From Desarmillaria ectypa (lineage: Eukaryota > Basidiomycota > Agaricomycetes > Agaricales > Physalacriaceae), in assembly GCA_030407005.1 (NCBI GenBank), contig JAUDYN010000006.1, positions 2,170,001 to 2,234,000 of the forward strand: a stretch of DNA of 64,000 nt, given 5' to 3'. Positions 35,249-47,592 of this stretch are shown one piece after another. The notes under the pieces are model-generated. The model did no database searches, was not told where the DNA came from, and saw only the letters and a list, made by a program, of their open reading frames with translations. The position numbers and the translations under genes are program-made. Numbering within the stretch: the stretch's first letter is position 1; the number at the start of each line of letters is the position of its first letter.

Positions 35249-35562
35249 TGACGAGAGTAAATAATTAACTAATTCAATCACCATTCTTGCTCTCTTTGCC
35301 AAATGCCTTCAGATTAAATATAAAAATAACAGACTAATATATCACCAAAAAGGCAATATTTCAGTCTCGATTGTTCCTGCTTTGCCTTTATTTGGGCGTA
35401 TGTCTCTGGTTACCATTCAATTTTGTTCTAGAAATAAGTATATAATTCCAAGACAGTCGATAAACATTATTTTCCTATTTATAAATTAATGGTCAAAGGC
35501 TGAAAATAGGGTGCTCTTTTCATGCTTTTCTACCGTAACTCTTTGTCTTTCTTCTTCACTAA
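35249..35562. other. AT-rich divergent promoter, Sec24 / coiled-coil gene
   Basis: Very AT-rich 314 bp between two divergent starts; pyrimidine tract before the + start. No specific motif called. Confidence 0.45.
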
Positions 35563-37473
35563 ATGTCTTCTGTGACAAGCAATGCACCGACTCAAGCCTC
35601 CCTTATATATCGCCATTCTTCCGCCATCAGATCTGGGTCGGACCAGGTGGCCGATCTCCTCGAACATGAAATAGCAAAGGCTACCAACTATCTGCACAGC
35701 TTATACCTGAGGAAACAAGCTGAGATACCACAGCTACGCGACGCGGCACAATCTGCTGCTAAGGAGAGGGATGCTGCACGTTCCTGTGTCTTTGAAACGG
35801 AACGGCTGCTCCAGGAGAAGTCGGCAGAGCATCAGCGGATCTTGGGGGAATACTCTGACTTTCGTTGCATAGCAGATGTTACCAACAAGCGGTCAGCTGC
35901 CCGTATTAAGGAACTGGAAGCGGCACTATCGCTTTCGGACTCTGAAAGGACCAAGGAACACGACATTGCCGCTGCCGCTGAGGCTGAGGTTCGTAGGCTC
36001 AATGGTAGCTTGGCTGAGACCAAGCGGCAGCACGAAGAAGAGCGCAACTCTTCGCGTAAGGACACGGAAAACACGCAAACGGAGTTGGCTGCTCGCATCC
36101 AGCAACTCGAGGTGCATCTTGCATCAGTGACTGCTGAACGCGCTGAGGCCCTTTCTTGCGCAGCCTTGACCCAGTCCAACTTAGAGAAAACTCAGACCCA
36201 AGCCAGCCGTATCCAAAGCGAGTTGAACGTCATGAGATCGTCTCTAGGCCAGTTGGGACTGGAGTTTGCTGCCGATGGCCAGATATTTACAGTAACCGAC
36301 CCCATTTCGCGTCAGATATCAGATCTCGTCGACGAGCATCAGAAAGTCAATGTACTTTCACAGACACTGGCATCCTTTCAACCACAGGCCGAGGTCGACC
36401 ATTCCAGCACTTCCTTGTCTCCTGAAGTCTTATCTCCATTTAGTCTTCCGGTCTTCATTACTGCCGTAAAGGAGTGGCTCTCCAATGCCTTGGCCATAGG
36501 GCACGGTTGGAAGTCGCTCTACCGCCAAAAGGAACAAGAAGCAAACGCGCTGTCGGAGCAGCTCGTCCAAGCTCACACGTCTGTTGAGGAAGCTAAATCC
36601 GAAGCGTGCGCTTCTGCGAAAGCCATTTCCAAAGCAGAGCAAGGTCTGAAAGACATTCGGGCTTCATTGCATCCGGCCGGTCTGGAAATCAGTGTCAAGG
36701 ACGGAAGGAACTGCATTGTTTTTAACCCAGAGCTCGTTGGGTGCATCAATGACATGCGCCCCACGGTCGCGCAATTGAGGGAGATTGGAGGTTATCTGCT
36801 CAAGATACATCCCACCTGTGGCATCGATGGACTACTGAAGGTTGAGGTGCCCAAGCCCTCATCACCTCATCATCTGCTCGTATCGACCCGGAAATGGTTG
36901 ACGGTGGCTCAAGGAATCGGCAGTATTTTTAAGGGAATGTTTGAAGTTGCAGGAGGGCGTATCACTGTGCTTGAGAAGCAGGTGACCGAGAAGGACAAGG
37001 AAACGAAGAAGATAGAAGAGAGACTCATGAAAAGAAACAGGGAGATTGATGGCTTTCGGAAACGATTGCATGAGTTAGCTGGTAAGAGGTTCTTCAAGAT
37101 CGATGAATCACTACAAGATAGTCTTAGGTTCACAGTCATCTTCCATGGCACCACGCCAAATCGGCACTGACGCCGTGAATCCCGGTTCTTCAAGCGCTGG
37201 GTCAACACTAGCGCTCATTAAACCACAGTTTACTACCTCCGTGCGAAATCCGTGTCTCCCCAGATCATCACAGACATCACAGGCTCCCATCACAAACTTG
37301 CATACAACCTCCAGTCTCGGTATTTAATCGTCATACCATTCCTTCATTTGTCTCACCTATTTTTCTTAGTGCCTCGAAAGCGCCCCCTTCCAGCTGAGCA
37401 AGGATCTGGAGATGCTAAGAAGGCGAGAATACAGGCTGCACCGTTTACGAGGAAGAAGTCTGTGGATAGGTAA
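35563..37473 (+). CDS. coiled-coil protein with basic tail, unrecognised
   Basis: Exons 35563..37081, 37128..37319 and 37370..37473 (introns 46 and 50 bp; G|GTAAGA and G|GTATTT donors, in phase) give 604 residues. Residues about 25-240 and 340-370 form long coiled coils rich in Ala, Glu and Gln. Between and after them are predicted globular segments with alternating pattern, twice containing a short W(L) helix (VKEWLSNAL, TRKWLTVAQ). After a Ser/Thr-rich linker the C-terminus is basic (PRKRPLP..., AKKARIQ...), likely a nuclear localisation signal. Ending at the first exon's own stop (37170) would drop this tail. The function is unknown; a nuclear scaffold is a guess only. Confidence 0.7.
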
Positions 37474-37666
37474 TCGTCGCTTGTTTGTGGATGGTACATT
37501 CAATACTTATACTCCCTTCCTAGCTCACACTAAGACAAACACCGGACTGTACGTCTTTGCCAAGGACTGTCACCCCTCGTTTCTTATCTTTTAGATCGCA
37601 ATAAATGCTCACCTATCTCACTCTCGATGTCTATATGCGGCGTCATAAGACCCTTGCTATGAATTT

Positions 37667-38272
37667 ATGATTCTATATGAGCCTACTTTATTATCTCCAT
37701 ATTATGTATTTTACAATCCATCCATTTCCACGCAATGGCATCGCGTGTCGACGATCGCGAAAGATATTCAATCCTGGTGCTTGCGGGTGCACGCTGTTCA
37801 CCCCCAGTGTTTTTACGTAAGTGATTATCATTTCATCATGGAACTGGTTTCTTAAAAGACTGATTACGGCGAGAACACCACGTACTCGGCTTATACGTAC
37901 CTACTCGCAGACCTTCTCATTTACTCGCGCCTTTATATCCAACCTAGATGGGTCGCACCAGACGCTGTGTTATACGAAGCTACCTCGGACGTCCACTATC
38001 TCTTTTGGGGGACAAAGTGAGTACATAATACCGGCTTGCAATCTTCAATATTGACATAGTAACCCATCCAACGCCGTCAGTGCTTCCAATGCACACGGAA
38101 GCCGCTTTTTTCTGACATGCAATAGAGTCAGGCTAAGCAAGAAAGTATGTTGGACAACATTTGCTTCAACTTGAAACAGCGACCGCCCTCTTGGTTCAAA
38201 TCTATGTTTCTGTCTCCCTATAGAAATATGTCGCGTCCCATAATACTCGACAAATGGTCTTTATTTGACTGA
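37667..38272 (+). CDS. candidate small four-exon gene, unrecognised
   Basis: Exons 37667..37816, 37859..38016, 38060..38144 and 38180..38272 join in phase at strong donors (GTAAGT, GTGAGT, GTATGT) and AG acceptors, giving 161 residues ending LDKWSLFD. Introns are 42, 43 and 35 bp; the last is very short for a basidiomycete. The product is rich in Tyr, Trp and Arg, without a signal peptide or motif I know. The four coherent junctions are the only support. It could also be the 3' part of a longer gene, since the first exon has no clear promoter. Confidence 0.35.
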
Positions 38273-39058
38273 GGACGTTGAAATCGATTGGTGTAAGTTT
38301 TGGATGGACAAAGATATAATAGCCGGGTTGTGAATCTAAGGCAGATCTTCCCTGAACTCTGATTAAATAACAGTCTCGCAGCAGGTAAAAGAAGTTCGCT
38401 TTATGCCAATGTGTCAATACAAAAGAGACGGCGTTTCATACTCTATGGAAGTAGCCGTGATGTCAACAACGAATACAATTGGATTTCGATTTCCCCCACT
38501 CGTATGTGAGTTCGTGTATACATCAGAACGAATGATGTCTTGTAAGAGCAGGATAGAACTGTTGATGAAGGACCGGTAGAGTGAAAACCGCCACAGTAAT
38601 AAATGCAGTACAGCAGTACACAGCAGCCTGGATATTACAGCTACAATCAGCCCCCTGACGACGAGCAGGCGTTAGAGATGACGTAATCAAAAAAGGGCCA
38701 ACAAAAATATCTATATCGCTTATTCAGTCTTCACCTCCGCGATCTGTGCTACTACTCTGTGCTGTGCTGCGGTAACCTGTTACTTGTTAACCACAGGAAC
38801 ATCAAGATGGAGTCTTCTTTATTACCTCTGAAGGAAATCTGGCTCTGAAACGCCGTAATTTCTGTGCCACAACAAAACATAAAGCGTCGTGCTGTCTTCA
38901 TGACCCCTAAGAGCTAGGCCAAGAAAGGCTGGACCAACTTGATATCTTGTTCACCTGCACTTCCCTTCTTGGCTTTTATCTCCTCTTTCCACCAAGTACG
39001 AATTCGAACTCGCCCAGCGACTTCACTCTCTTTTCGTTTTCCTTTGCTTTCTTCTCTG
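38273..39058. other. intergenic, promoter of GH105-type gene
   Basis: 785 bp. A short CAGTA/ACAGCAG low-complexity patch lies near 38600-38630. The 100 bp before 39059 are pyrimidine-rich, as in leaders. No gene seen. Confidence 0.4.
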
Positions 39059-40484
39059 ATGAGGAATGGTCTCTGGCTTATCGGCCTAGCATTTTTATTT
39101 CGCTGTACAGTAGGCAGTATTTTCCCCTCATGCGGGATTTAATCTGATTGACTTTCAGCTCGGCAACCCTCTGGCGTTGGACCCCGGATGGGATTTATTC
39201 GCTGTCATTTCCCTCGTCGGATCTCTTCCTAGCCATACTTGGGAGTTTGGTACTGCTTCTGAGGCCCTACTCGAGCTTTACTCGCCTATGCTATCTGTCT
39301 TTGGCCCCAATCCTTTTCCTGCTCCGGCGCCAGATCCTCAACAAGTCAAGGCTCTCGCGTACGCGCAGAGTAAAATTGTGCTGGGCACGGGGGCCAATGT
39401 GTTGGGCGACGGTAATGGTGCGGTGGGCGATCCAGCTAGCTTAGGCGTGTATGCATGGTTGCTTGGTAAGACAAACGACACATATAAGCAAGCTGCGGTA
39501 GAACAGATTCAATATCTGTTGGAACAGGCACCGAGGTATCAAAATGAGTCGGGTGCTATCAGTCAGAGGGTCGATGTTGCGGAGTTGTGGTCCGTCTTTT
39601 TAACCTCGCCTTTATATCTTCGACTCATTTCCTATCGTAGGGCTGACTTCATGTTCATGGCTCCACCTTTCATCGCATATTACGCCGCAGATACTTCGAA
39701 CGAGACTTTGCTTGAGGAATCATACAAGCAGTGTGCTTATTATCGCGAGATCCTGCAATCCCAATCCATTAAGAACGAGTCGCACTACGGCGCATGGTCG
39801 CATATAGTCGGCCCTCAGTCGAGTGATCCTGGTCTGTGGAGTACAGGGAATGGATGGGCGGCTGGTAAGTCACTTTCCATTGTGTTTCTCTCACATGTGG
39901 GTTTGATCTCTCTTCTTTTCTGCTTTTCTTTTTTGTGCAAGCATTTGCTTATTATCCTCATCGTAGCCGGCATGACTCGCATTCTTGCTGTTATTATGAA
40001 ATCGTTTGTCAGTTCCCAGGAATCTTGGCGCCAGCCCGCTATCGAAGACCTTACGTATTGGATTCGTGAGATTATCGAATCTGCAGTCGCACTCACGCCC
40101 ACGAACACGCCTCTGCTTCGTAACTACCTTGATGACAATGCCTGGTTCTCAGAGATATCTGGCTCTTGCATGCTCGCATCGGTAGTATATCGCATGGCGG
40201 TTCTAAGACCCGATATCTTTGAACCATATATCCCGTGGGCGGATAATATCAGGACAGAACTAGGAAAGGGCGAACATATCACGCCAACGGGAATTGTTTC
40301 GCCAGCTATCAATCCGCTAGGTTGGGGCGATTGGAACCCTTATACGGTGGGAAGCCCAGAGGGACAGGCCATGGTGATCTTGATGTATGCTGGGTGGAGG
40401 GACTGTGTCTACGCGATGATTTGTGCCACGTCCTCAGTGCTGTCCAGGAGAGGAATGCAAAAGCACAGTAGGGAAAGATATTGA
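39059..40484 (+). CDS. secreted GH105/GH88-type six-hairpin glycosidase
   Basis: Exons 39059..39109, 39159..39589, 39641..39864 and 39967..40484 (in phase) give 407 residues. The first exon encodes a signal peptide (MRNGLWLIGLAFLF). The mature protein has the (alpha/alpha)6 barrel pattern: HTWEFGTASEALLELY, QRVDVAELWADFMFMAPPF (the family's active-site Asp region), DPGLWSTGNGWAAAGM and SEISGSCMLASVVYRMA. GH105 enzymes release unsaturated galacturonyl units from rhamnogalacturonan after lyase cleavage; GH88 acts on glycosaminoglycan fragments. The fungal setting favours pectin, but substrate class is inference. The last about 25 residues after the barrel look unstructured and may be an unspliced 3' end. 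Confidence 0.85.
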
Positions 40485-41471
40485 TTGTCTTTCTCTCTGT
40501 CATCCATCCATCTACCACTGTTATTCTCAACGTTTCACGTATAATACTATCTCTCACTTACCGTTGTCTATACATTCTTACGCACGATTCGTGACATACT
40601 TATCTTTATTGTCGATATGTTTCTATATTACTGTAGAAGTCGTTGAAATACGCCCGTCTTGACCCATTGATGAGCAGCCTATTAGATAGGCGCTAACTTG
40701 GACATAGGATGCACTGTGTCAAGAGGAGCTGGCGCGTCCGGAAGAGAGGCTCGGAGGCTCGCTATCAATAGGTGCTCACTGCCCGCGCCTTAAAATGACT
40801 CTTTCAGAACTGGCGACACCAACCACGTAGTGCTCTAGGTGCAAGATACATGAGTTGGGAGAGTTCAGGGGCAAGAGTACTTAGTTGTTTCCATTGCGTC
40901 GCCGCAAGTCGCGACGATCCATAAATTATGCATATGCGGGCACCGGAGTGCGCAAAACATGAGATCCGGAACTACAGGAAGAACGTAAATCTCGCCACAG
41001 TTTGCTACTATCGATCAAGCCCATGATGAGGAAAGGTGTACTATTACCACACTCCGTCCGTACGAGATCTCCGATATACAAAGTGAGCTAGCAAAAATAT
41101 ACACCCAAGGAAAGATCATACCAGTCCACTGGAACGGAAAACGAAAGTACGTCCCGCAGAAACGTCAAAGTTGTTCCTGTGTCATTTAAGCTGATACTAT
41201 GAGATTCATTGGCAATAAAGAGTCCGACGTCCACGAAAGTTGAACTTTGGCATGTGTTCTCCTAAGGTTTCCCCTCAAGCGTCGAAACGACTGCTTGATT
41301 TATGTTGAGATAGAGAGGGGAGCAGCGCTCACTGGAACCGACAAGTAGAGCTTGGGGACGAAGTACTCCCAAGTTGTTTCGAAGGAAAAGAAATTGATAC
41401 AGAAGAATTATAGGCAAATACCACGCCTCCCCAACATGCATGACTCGGTGATCGGAACCCTATGAAAAGAC
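40485..41471. other. intergenic, nothing supported
   Basis: 1 kb between the GH105-type gene (+) and a candidate minus-strand gene. No protein-like frame longer than about 80 codons. Confidence 0.35.
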
Positions 41472-42135
41472 CTTGTGAAGGGTAGCAGGGACATCCATAA
41501 AGACATCCAGAATAAGTTTGATGTAGTAATAAAAATTGTCCACCTCGTTGTCGCCTAGCTTTCGTAGTAATCGAGTCCTGAAATAAAGCATAAAGCCCAG
41601 CCCGTGGTCGAGGTTGGCGCTAGAGAATCTCTAGCTATTTTTGGCCAATAGGAGATCGTCAATGACGGTCAGCCAGCCACGGAGACCAGGGAGAACGCGT
41701 GAGAGTCCTGAGAAGTAAGTCCAGATGCATCATCGATACTACAATTTGTCTATCCGAGGCGATGTCGGACGACCAATAGTCGTTTCATTATCGGAGCAGC
41801 TGCCTCTGTAGCTTCAGCGCTACGTTCAGAAAGTGCTGGACAGTGGAGGGATAATCTTCGGTATCTCGACTCAGTGACTTGCAAAAAAACTTGAATTCAC
41901 TCACCGAAACGCGCAAGGACCACAAATAAAAAAGTTGGTGACGAACTTGACAACCTCAGGAGAACCAGAGACCTGGACTCGGATGTCATCAGTAAAATCG
42001 AATCGCTAAACTTTGGAAGGGCATCCAATGAGAGAGATATATTACTGATAGGCGTAGTACGGCTTGAGCAAGACCTAGAAATAGTGGTGTCACCACGGTA
42101 GAGTGAAATAGCGTGAGAACTTTCAGATACTCCGG
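41472..42135 (-). CDS. candidate multi-exon minus-strand gene, unrecognised
   Basis: Minus-strand pieces with protein-like composition join in phase. An exon from 42135 (PEYLKVLTLFHSTVV...GLAQA) meets a GTACTA donor. A TTTAG acceptor then leads to RFDFTDDIRVQVSGSPEVVKF ending in a cysteine-containing FFICGPCAF. A 35-bp GTGAGT intron leads to RDTEDYPSTVQHFLNVALK before a stop. A further open piece near 41600-41472 (RTRLLRKLGDNEVDNFYYY) may be another exon. I recognise no family and could not find the start. It may be a degraded or partly modelled gene. Confidence 0.35.
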
Positions 42136-44217
42136 CTAGACGGCCCGACTCTTGAATGCTGACTGACATTTCTTACACGGAAGATATCTCTACCCGTTGC
42201 CTCGAACCAAGTCCGCTATTTCTTCGCCTGTTTCTCGTACTCACAACTATGCTTTTACTAATATATACAATTTCTCATTCTGTCGCTACTTCCGGTATCA
42301 TCGCTACCTATCTTCAACTTGGGATAGAATGTTCTAATTGCGGCGATGATGTATCACATTTGTCTGATTCTTGCGGTTCGAGCCGCAGAGTAATCACAAT
42401 GAATCCTTGCTACTGGTATGCGGACTAGCACCTTACTGTTCATCTCTGCGTTTCGAAGTCCACCTTCCATTTACTCTGTGTCCTCACTTGTCTACTGCTG
42501 CAGCTGGTTACGTTCGGTGTTTGAGTAACCGCAGATGATTCATCAGGCGTAGTTCACGTAACTACACAAATCAAGTCTGCGTAAATCGTTGCTATCGTCT
42601 CTCCGGGCCCGGCTTCAACGTCAGGAATCATGGGCTTATGCTCCCGGGTCTGTTGTTCTCGACGCGCGTGTGGGCCCTCCTTCTTCCACCTTTGCCGGCC
42701 CCGCGCTTATTTTCTTACGTATGGACTTACGCCTGATTGATTTGTTCTCTCGTTCGTCCTCGTCGGACGATCCTTCGGCCGCATGCTACTCTCTTAGTAT
42801 GAACAGCGCAACAAACGATCGGGGTAACAAGCTGTCGAATTACATATACGGGGAATTGTCGACCTCAGCAAATCCTACTCAGCACGAGTGTTATATCGAT
42901 AATGTGCCTTCCATCTGTCCAGTCATCGGGGACCTACGAGGGCTGAAGGGCTGAAGCCCCACTGTATAAGTACTTGGCCAAGAAGAGCTAGTATGTTCAG
43001 TGGGCGTCAGGCGTTTCAGATATTATATTAAATTGACGAGCCGAATCTGTTTTGGGACTACTCAAATAAAGTTGATATGACTGACTGGTGTTTCCCTATC
43101 ATCCTCCCAGAAGGTTACATACGCCATGTACACCGGGTCCGCCAACTGATGGACATCATCTTCCTTTTTGGCTTCCAAACACGTACTTGTATCTCAAAGC
43201 CCATCGTTTTGCGACAAAATAGAATGGGATATAATGGAAAAAAGCTCAGTCGAGGTCTGCTATTGATTTTCCCTACCGACTGCATCCTGATAATGATGAT
43301 CCTGGCCAATAGAATGTTGGAATTGTAATATGCGTACGTCAGTCCTAGCTAGACAGGCTTCTGTCCCACCGAGTGTTCCGAGATTCGGTACCCATGCACC
43401 TTTCTACACCTCTTTGCGCCTGCAAATAAATCATGTTGGATGGTATTTACAGTGAATCGATCATTTTGTGCGAAAAACCATCACAGAATCAGGACTTGGG
43501 TTCTTAATGTTCCTTCAGACCCGAGCCACGAGTATGAAGGGCTGGGTTATTTGAAACGACACTTCCTGTTCATCGTTACAGGTCTGACAGGTTACGCAGA
43601 GTGAGTGTTCGTTATCAAGTTGTAATACTTTCAACACTCATAATGCAGCCTTCCTACGTGCCGAATGGGGAAACCGACTTTCGGCTGCAATACTACCCTG
43701 AAGCCGATATTCGCACATGAGTACAAAGCTTCTTTGATGTAGTTCTTGATTCTAGTTCACCCTGTGATCTGCTTTCCCCGCATTTGTCGAGTTCTAGCCC
43801 CGTGAAGGAAGTGGACGAGGCGCACGAAGGTAGCAGATCATTTCCGACTATTCAGCTTTATAAAGGTCTCGTCTCCTATACTGTTCGAGTCATCGACGGT
43901 TGAGTCTTTGGCGGTGCTCAGCGGCGTGGAGTCTGTGAAAGTGTCACATTGAGTGAGCGGGAATCGGGTATTGTACGGCACGTGCCACGTGAGCATCAGA
44001 TCTGGAATTTGCATCCGGTCCCTGGAACCGGACCCCTGGAAAATTTCTCCTATTCTTAACTTAACCCCGTTTGATAGAGTGACTTGCGTCCTTAAGAGAT
44101 ACCAAGCTGCTTCCTTCATCCGTTTACCACCATCATCCGGGCACTGCTATCAGCTCCTGTACGTCTACAGGCAGCATCACTACAAGGACTTGCCCAGCAC
44201 ATTGACACAGACGACAC
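42136..44217. other. 2.1 kb without a supported gene
   Basis: Frames at 42156-42428 and 42589-42954 (+) are open, but their composition is not convincing. The last about 120 bp are the pyrimidine-rich promoter and leader of the UBL gene. Confidence 0.35.
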
Positions 44218-45337
44218 ATGCCCCGACCAAAAACAGCTGTGTCGCGTCCCCATCACACCGTCACTTTCGATGAGCCCGAGCATACGCTGACGCGGGTGCG
44301 CTCCGAGGGGTACATGGGACCAGCCCTGGGGGTGAACGTATATAGTACTAATGCTAGTGCGCGCACAAGCTATACGAGGGTTGACCTGGCTGTAGATGGG
44401 GATGGAACTGGCTGGGTGGGTGAGGAGGGCCGAAGCAGTCGAATATGGGACGACAGCTTGGAGGAGGACGAGGAAGGGGAGAAGCGGAACCTCGAGGGCG
44501 AGGATGGAGACGAGGACCAGGGTGGCGAGGCAGACACGGAAGGCGGTGACGTCGGTGATGATGAGAAAGACGCTGGTGACGACGACGAGGAGCTGCCCAA
44601 TATCTCACTCACCTTCCTTCTACTATCCGGAAAGCGCCGAATGATGTCTTTCAACCCGGAACATACTGTCGGGCAAGTCAAGGAGCTGATATGGAATGCC
44701 TGGCCGCATGGTTAGTTTATTCCTTATTTTCTGAGAATTTTGAGCTCATTTGGGCCGCTTCCCGCTCTCTTCCCTCTTCGGCCCGTTTATTCTCTGCCTA
44801 TACAAACTACACTGAATATGTTGGGCGCTGATTAATGAATCGTCACTTACGCGACCCCACAACTGGCCCCGAATACAGACTGGTCTTCCGAATCTCCACG
44901 ACCGCCAGCACCATCATACCTTCGTATACTGCATCTGGGGAAAGTATGGCAGGACGATGAAGTACTCCAAGGTATTTACGGCTACTTTTGTTTTATCGAT
45001 CTGCCTCGCTGAAACCTCCTGGCTAGCACACAACCTTCCCATCAATAGTCCACCTACATCAGCGACTGACCCTAACACTCCAAGACCACCACCGACAATT
45101 GTCCATCTATCAATACGACCGTATACAGCTGAAGACGTAGCATATGAAGCGCAGAGGAAGAACAGAGTTGGGCTTTGTGCGCGACTGGGAAAGGGGATAG
45201 AATGGGTCAGGCAGAGGCGACTAGCAAGAGCGATGCGCCAGCGGGAGCAAGAGCAGCGGGAGCAAGAGCAGCAGAGGCAAAGGGAACTTGCCACTAACGA
45301 AGCAGAAGAGCAGGTCTGTTGTTGTATTATCTGTTAG
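44218..45337 (+). CDS. prenylated ubiquitin-fold protein, UBL3/MUB-like
   Basis: Exons 44218..44710, 44879..44971 and 45027..45337 (in phase) give 298 residues. After a basic start and a long acidic stretch (about residues 80-125, runs of Asp/Glu), a ubiquitin-like domain begins LTFLLLSGKRRMM with a VGQVKELIW helix and LRILHLGKVWQDDEVL. It ends TIVHLSIRP after a Pro-rich insert. A Gln/Glu/Arg-rich helix follows, and the protein ends VCCCIIC. The last four residues, CIIC, are a CaaX box next to two more cysteines, as in UBL3/MUB proteins, which are prenylated and sit on the plasma membrane, recruiting E2 enzymes or steering cargo to vesicles. The long acidic N-terminus is absent from animal UBL3 and is a fungal addition. 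Confidence 0.75.
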
Positions 45338-45631
45338 TGGGTCAGTTTCTTAGTTTCTGGGGACATTCACACATACATTGCTATTATACTACATTCACCG
45401 GGATCTCTGCTTGTTATCTATTATATTGTACATCTACGAGGCCATACAAAATTGCATGTCAAACTGGATTGGATTGGATTGGATATCTGGGCGACGGAGA
45501 TGCCGGCGCCAAGGGAACCTAAATGGGAAACAGCATGGCCCCAGTAAACATTTCCCTTTGGTATTCAGGCCCACAGATATGTAAGCCTTGTATTACATTC
45601 TTCACATCCTGATTCCATAGAGAAACGGTTT

Positions 45632-46665
45632 TCACATTCCAAGTCCATTCGTCTGTCTATTCAGCTTAGTCCGGCACTTCTGGCGCCGCTCCTCGAGCCA
45701 CCAAACAACCGAATAAAACGTGTACGTTACCGGTCTGAGGGATAAGGATGGCAATAAGCCCTCAGACTTGGACACTCCTGCGCCTGAGTCGGAGCCAGGT
45801 CTTAGACTCGAGAGCGAGAACATATCGCTTTTTGCTTCTCCGCGCTCGGGACCAGTCAGTGATCCGACAGCTCCCTCGAGAGCGTATGGACGCGGAGACG
45901 TTATTCAAAGTGAATTCCGTACACCCTACCATGAGTAATGATGCAGTCGTCACCGACGCAATCATCCTCCGTCTCTCGCCGCACGGATAAGTAATGCTGA
46001 TGATACATATCCCACAATCCTGGAGGATCCAAAAGTCCAGTCCAAAGTTGCTGGGAATGGTCCTAACTGCGTCGTATGTATGGACGGATTCTCGTCCAGT
46101 CGTTCAGCGCTATCTGTAGACGGTGCAGGTGCCGTGACCGGTACTAAGGCTGCGACCGCAATGACGTCAAAGGAGGATTTCCCTGAGCTATAGATATGAA
46201 TAGATCCAAATCGCTTTATGTCCTTCAAACGCAGAGAAAGGATCCTCGTGGTGGAGCCTGTTTCATGAACTCCCTTTAGTAAAAGCTGGAGAAAGGTGGC
46301 AGTAAGAATATGATAAACGGCGCAAGCTTATACGCGGCGACTGACCAATAGACTTCCAGGCTAACGCGTTTAAGCGGAAGGGATATGGTTTCCAGGGGCA
46401 AGAGTTCGGAAGCGAAAACGGTCCTGGAATTCCAGTGAAATATGTTTGCAGCCTTAAACAGTATTGTTTTGCACTCCCATTTGAGAGTCGCCTCCGTGAT
46501 CTCAATCCGCAGAGTAGTCTCACGCTTGCAATAGTCGAACGAATGATAGTACTCGTTGTGTGAGCTACACTGAGTTTGCGACTCGGCGTTGCCAGCTACA
46601 GCAGATATAGGTGTCGCGGGAGAATTATTGCCGCCGGCAAAGCTCGTCACGGCGATGAGGTGCAT
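45632..46665 (-). CDS. candidate multi-exon gene, unrecognised
   Basis: Minus-strand frames with protein-like composition run in series. A start at 46665 (MHLIAVTSFAGG) leads to TLRIEITEATLKWECK...SLEVYW. After an intron ending near 46274 comes TTRILSLRLKDIKRFGSIHIY...TLDWTFGSSRIVGY. After one or two more introns a C-terminal piece follows with a short hydrophobic YTFYSVVWWL followed by EERRQKCR and a stop at 45632. Exact splice sites in the middle (about 46030-45860) are unresolved. I do not recognise the family. It could be a membrane-associated protein. Confidence 0.4.
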
Positions 46666-47592
46666 GTGCTGAAGTCAATACTGATCTTAAGGTCTGAAAA
46701 ATGCGTCAGATAGGACATAAAAAATGAACAGAGAAACACTGTGGAAACAGACGGGGCTTTGGATGACATGGCGGTTGATAAAAAGTTGTGGAAAGGCCAT
46801 GGCCGCAGTTAAATACGTTACTGGACAAAAGGTGAATCGACGCTCCGCGAACAGTTACTGGGGAGCTGCAACGTCGATTGGGCTCGCGGTGGCTGACTAA
46901 GCTCACAGCCACCAAAAAATTGAAACCCAGGATCATTCCACCATGCTGGCTGTTTCTTTTGTGCACTTCTGCTTTGACCACCTCTACTTAGATGACTATG
47001 AACATTCTGCACTTCAAGACTGCAAATAAATGATATCTATTTTATGTATTATATTAACTGCTATCTTATCTAGTATTGACTGTCTTTGTCACTTATATTG
47101 TGCTGCACCACATATATGTGTGCACCAAATTTTGGCTTCTGCCAAGCTAGTACTTGCCACAGGAATAACAACACCCACTTGCTCAGTTAATGGGAATACA
47201 GGATTAGGATCTGCTAGAAATGAAGGTCAGGGACACTGGGCTGCCATTCACACTGCTATCCATCATCAGTAACTCACTTTTTCATCAGACCAGGAACCAG
47301 GGGCCAATGGACTGCCATCTGCACTACCATCTGCTATCAGTAACCTGCTTTTCCACCAGACTAGGGACTGCATCAGGCATAATGGATGGCTGTCTGCCAG
47401 CAGAAGCCTATGCCTCCATCTTAATATCATCAAAGATGGTGATTCTATATGGTTTCTCTCTAAGAGAATTATTTAGGATTGTAAAAAGGGGTGGACACAA
47501 TAGAGTGGGTCACTACTTGGCAAGATTTATCAGAGCAGATAGGTATACAGATAGGAAGTTGGCTTGGTTCTGAGAAGTATAAAAGCATAAAA
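46666..47592. other. spacer; CpG-poor, repeat-like from about 47030
   Basis: From about 47030 base composition changes: CpG almost disappears and AT rises, as in the retroelements to the right, so 47030-47592 is probably an older transposon relic of another family. No ORF supported. Confidence 0.45.
47241..47366. repeat. imperfect direct duplication, about 55-bp unit
   Basis: Two adjacent copies, about 47241-47295 and 47312-47366. Both start CTGCCAT and contain a TCAGTAAC...CTTTT..CA.CAGAC core, with about 80% agreement by eye. It lies in the CpG-poor relic left of element A. Confidence 0.5.

Noticed and set aside
35832..36179. minus open frames opposite the coiled-coil gene at 35.6-37 kb
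   Set aside because: Antisense of a Glu/Ala-rich coiled coil; the plus frame is longer and continues through two in-phase introns.
44354..44681. long minus frames opposite the UBL gene rich in Pro/Ser/Arg
   Set aside because: They are the antisense of the acidic GAG/GAC-rich stretch of the UBL protein; composition bias alone keeps them open.
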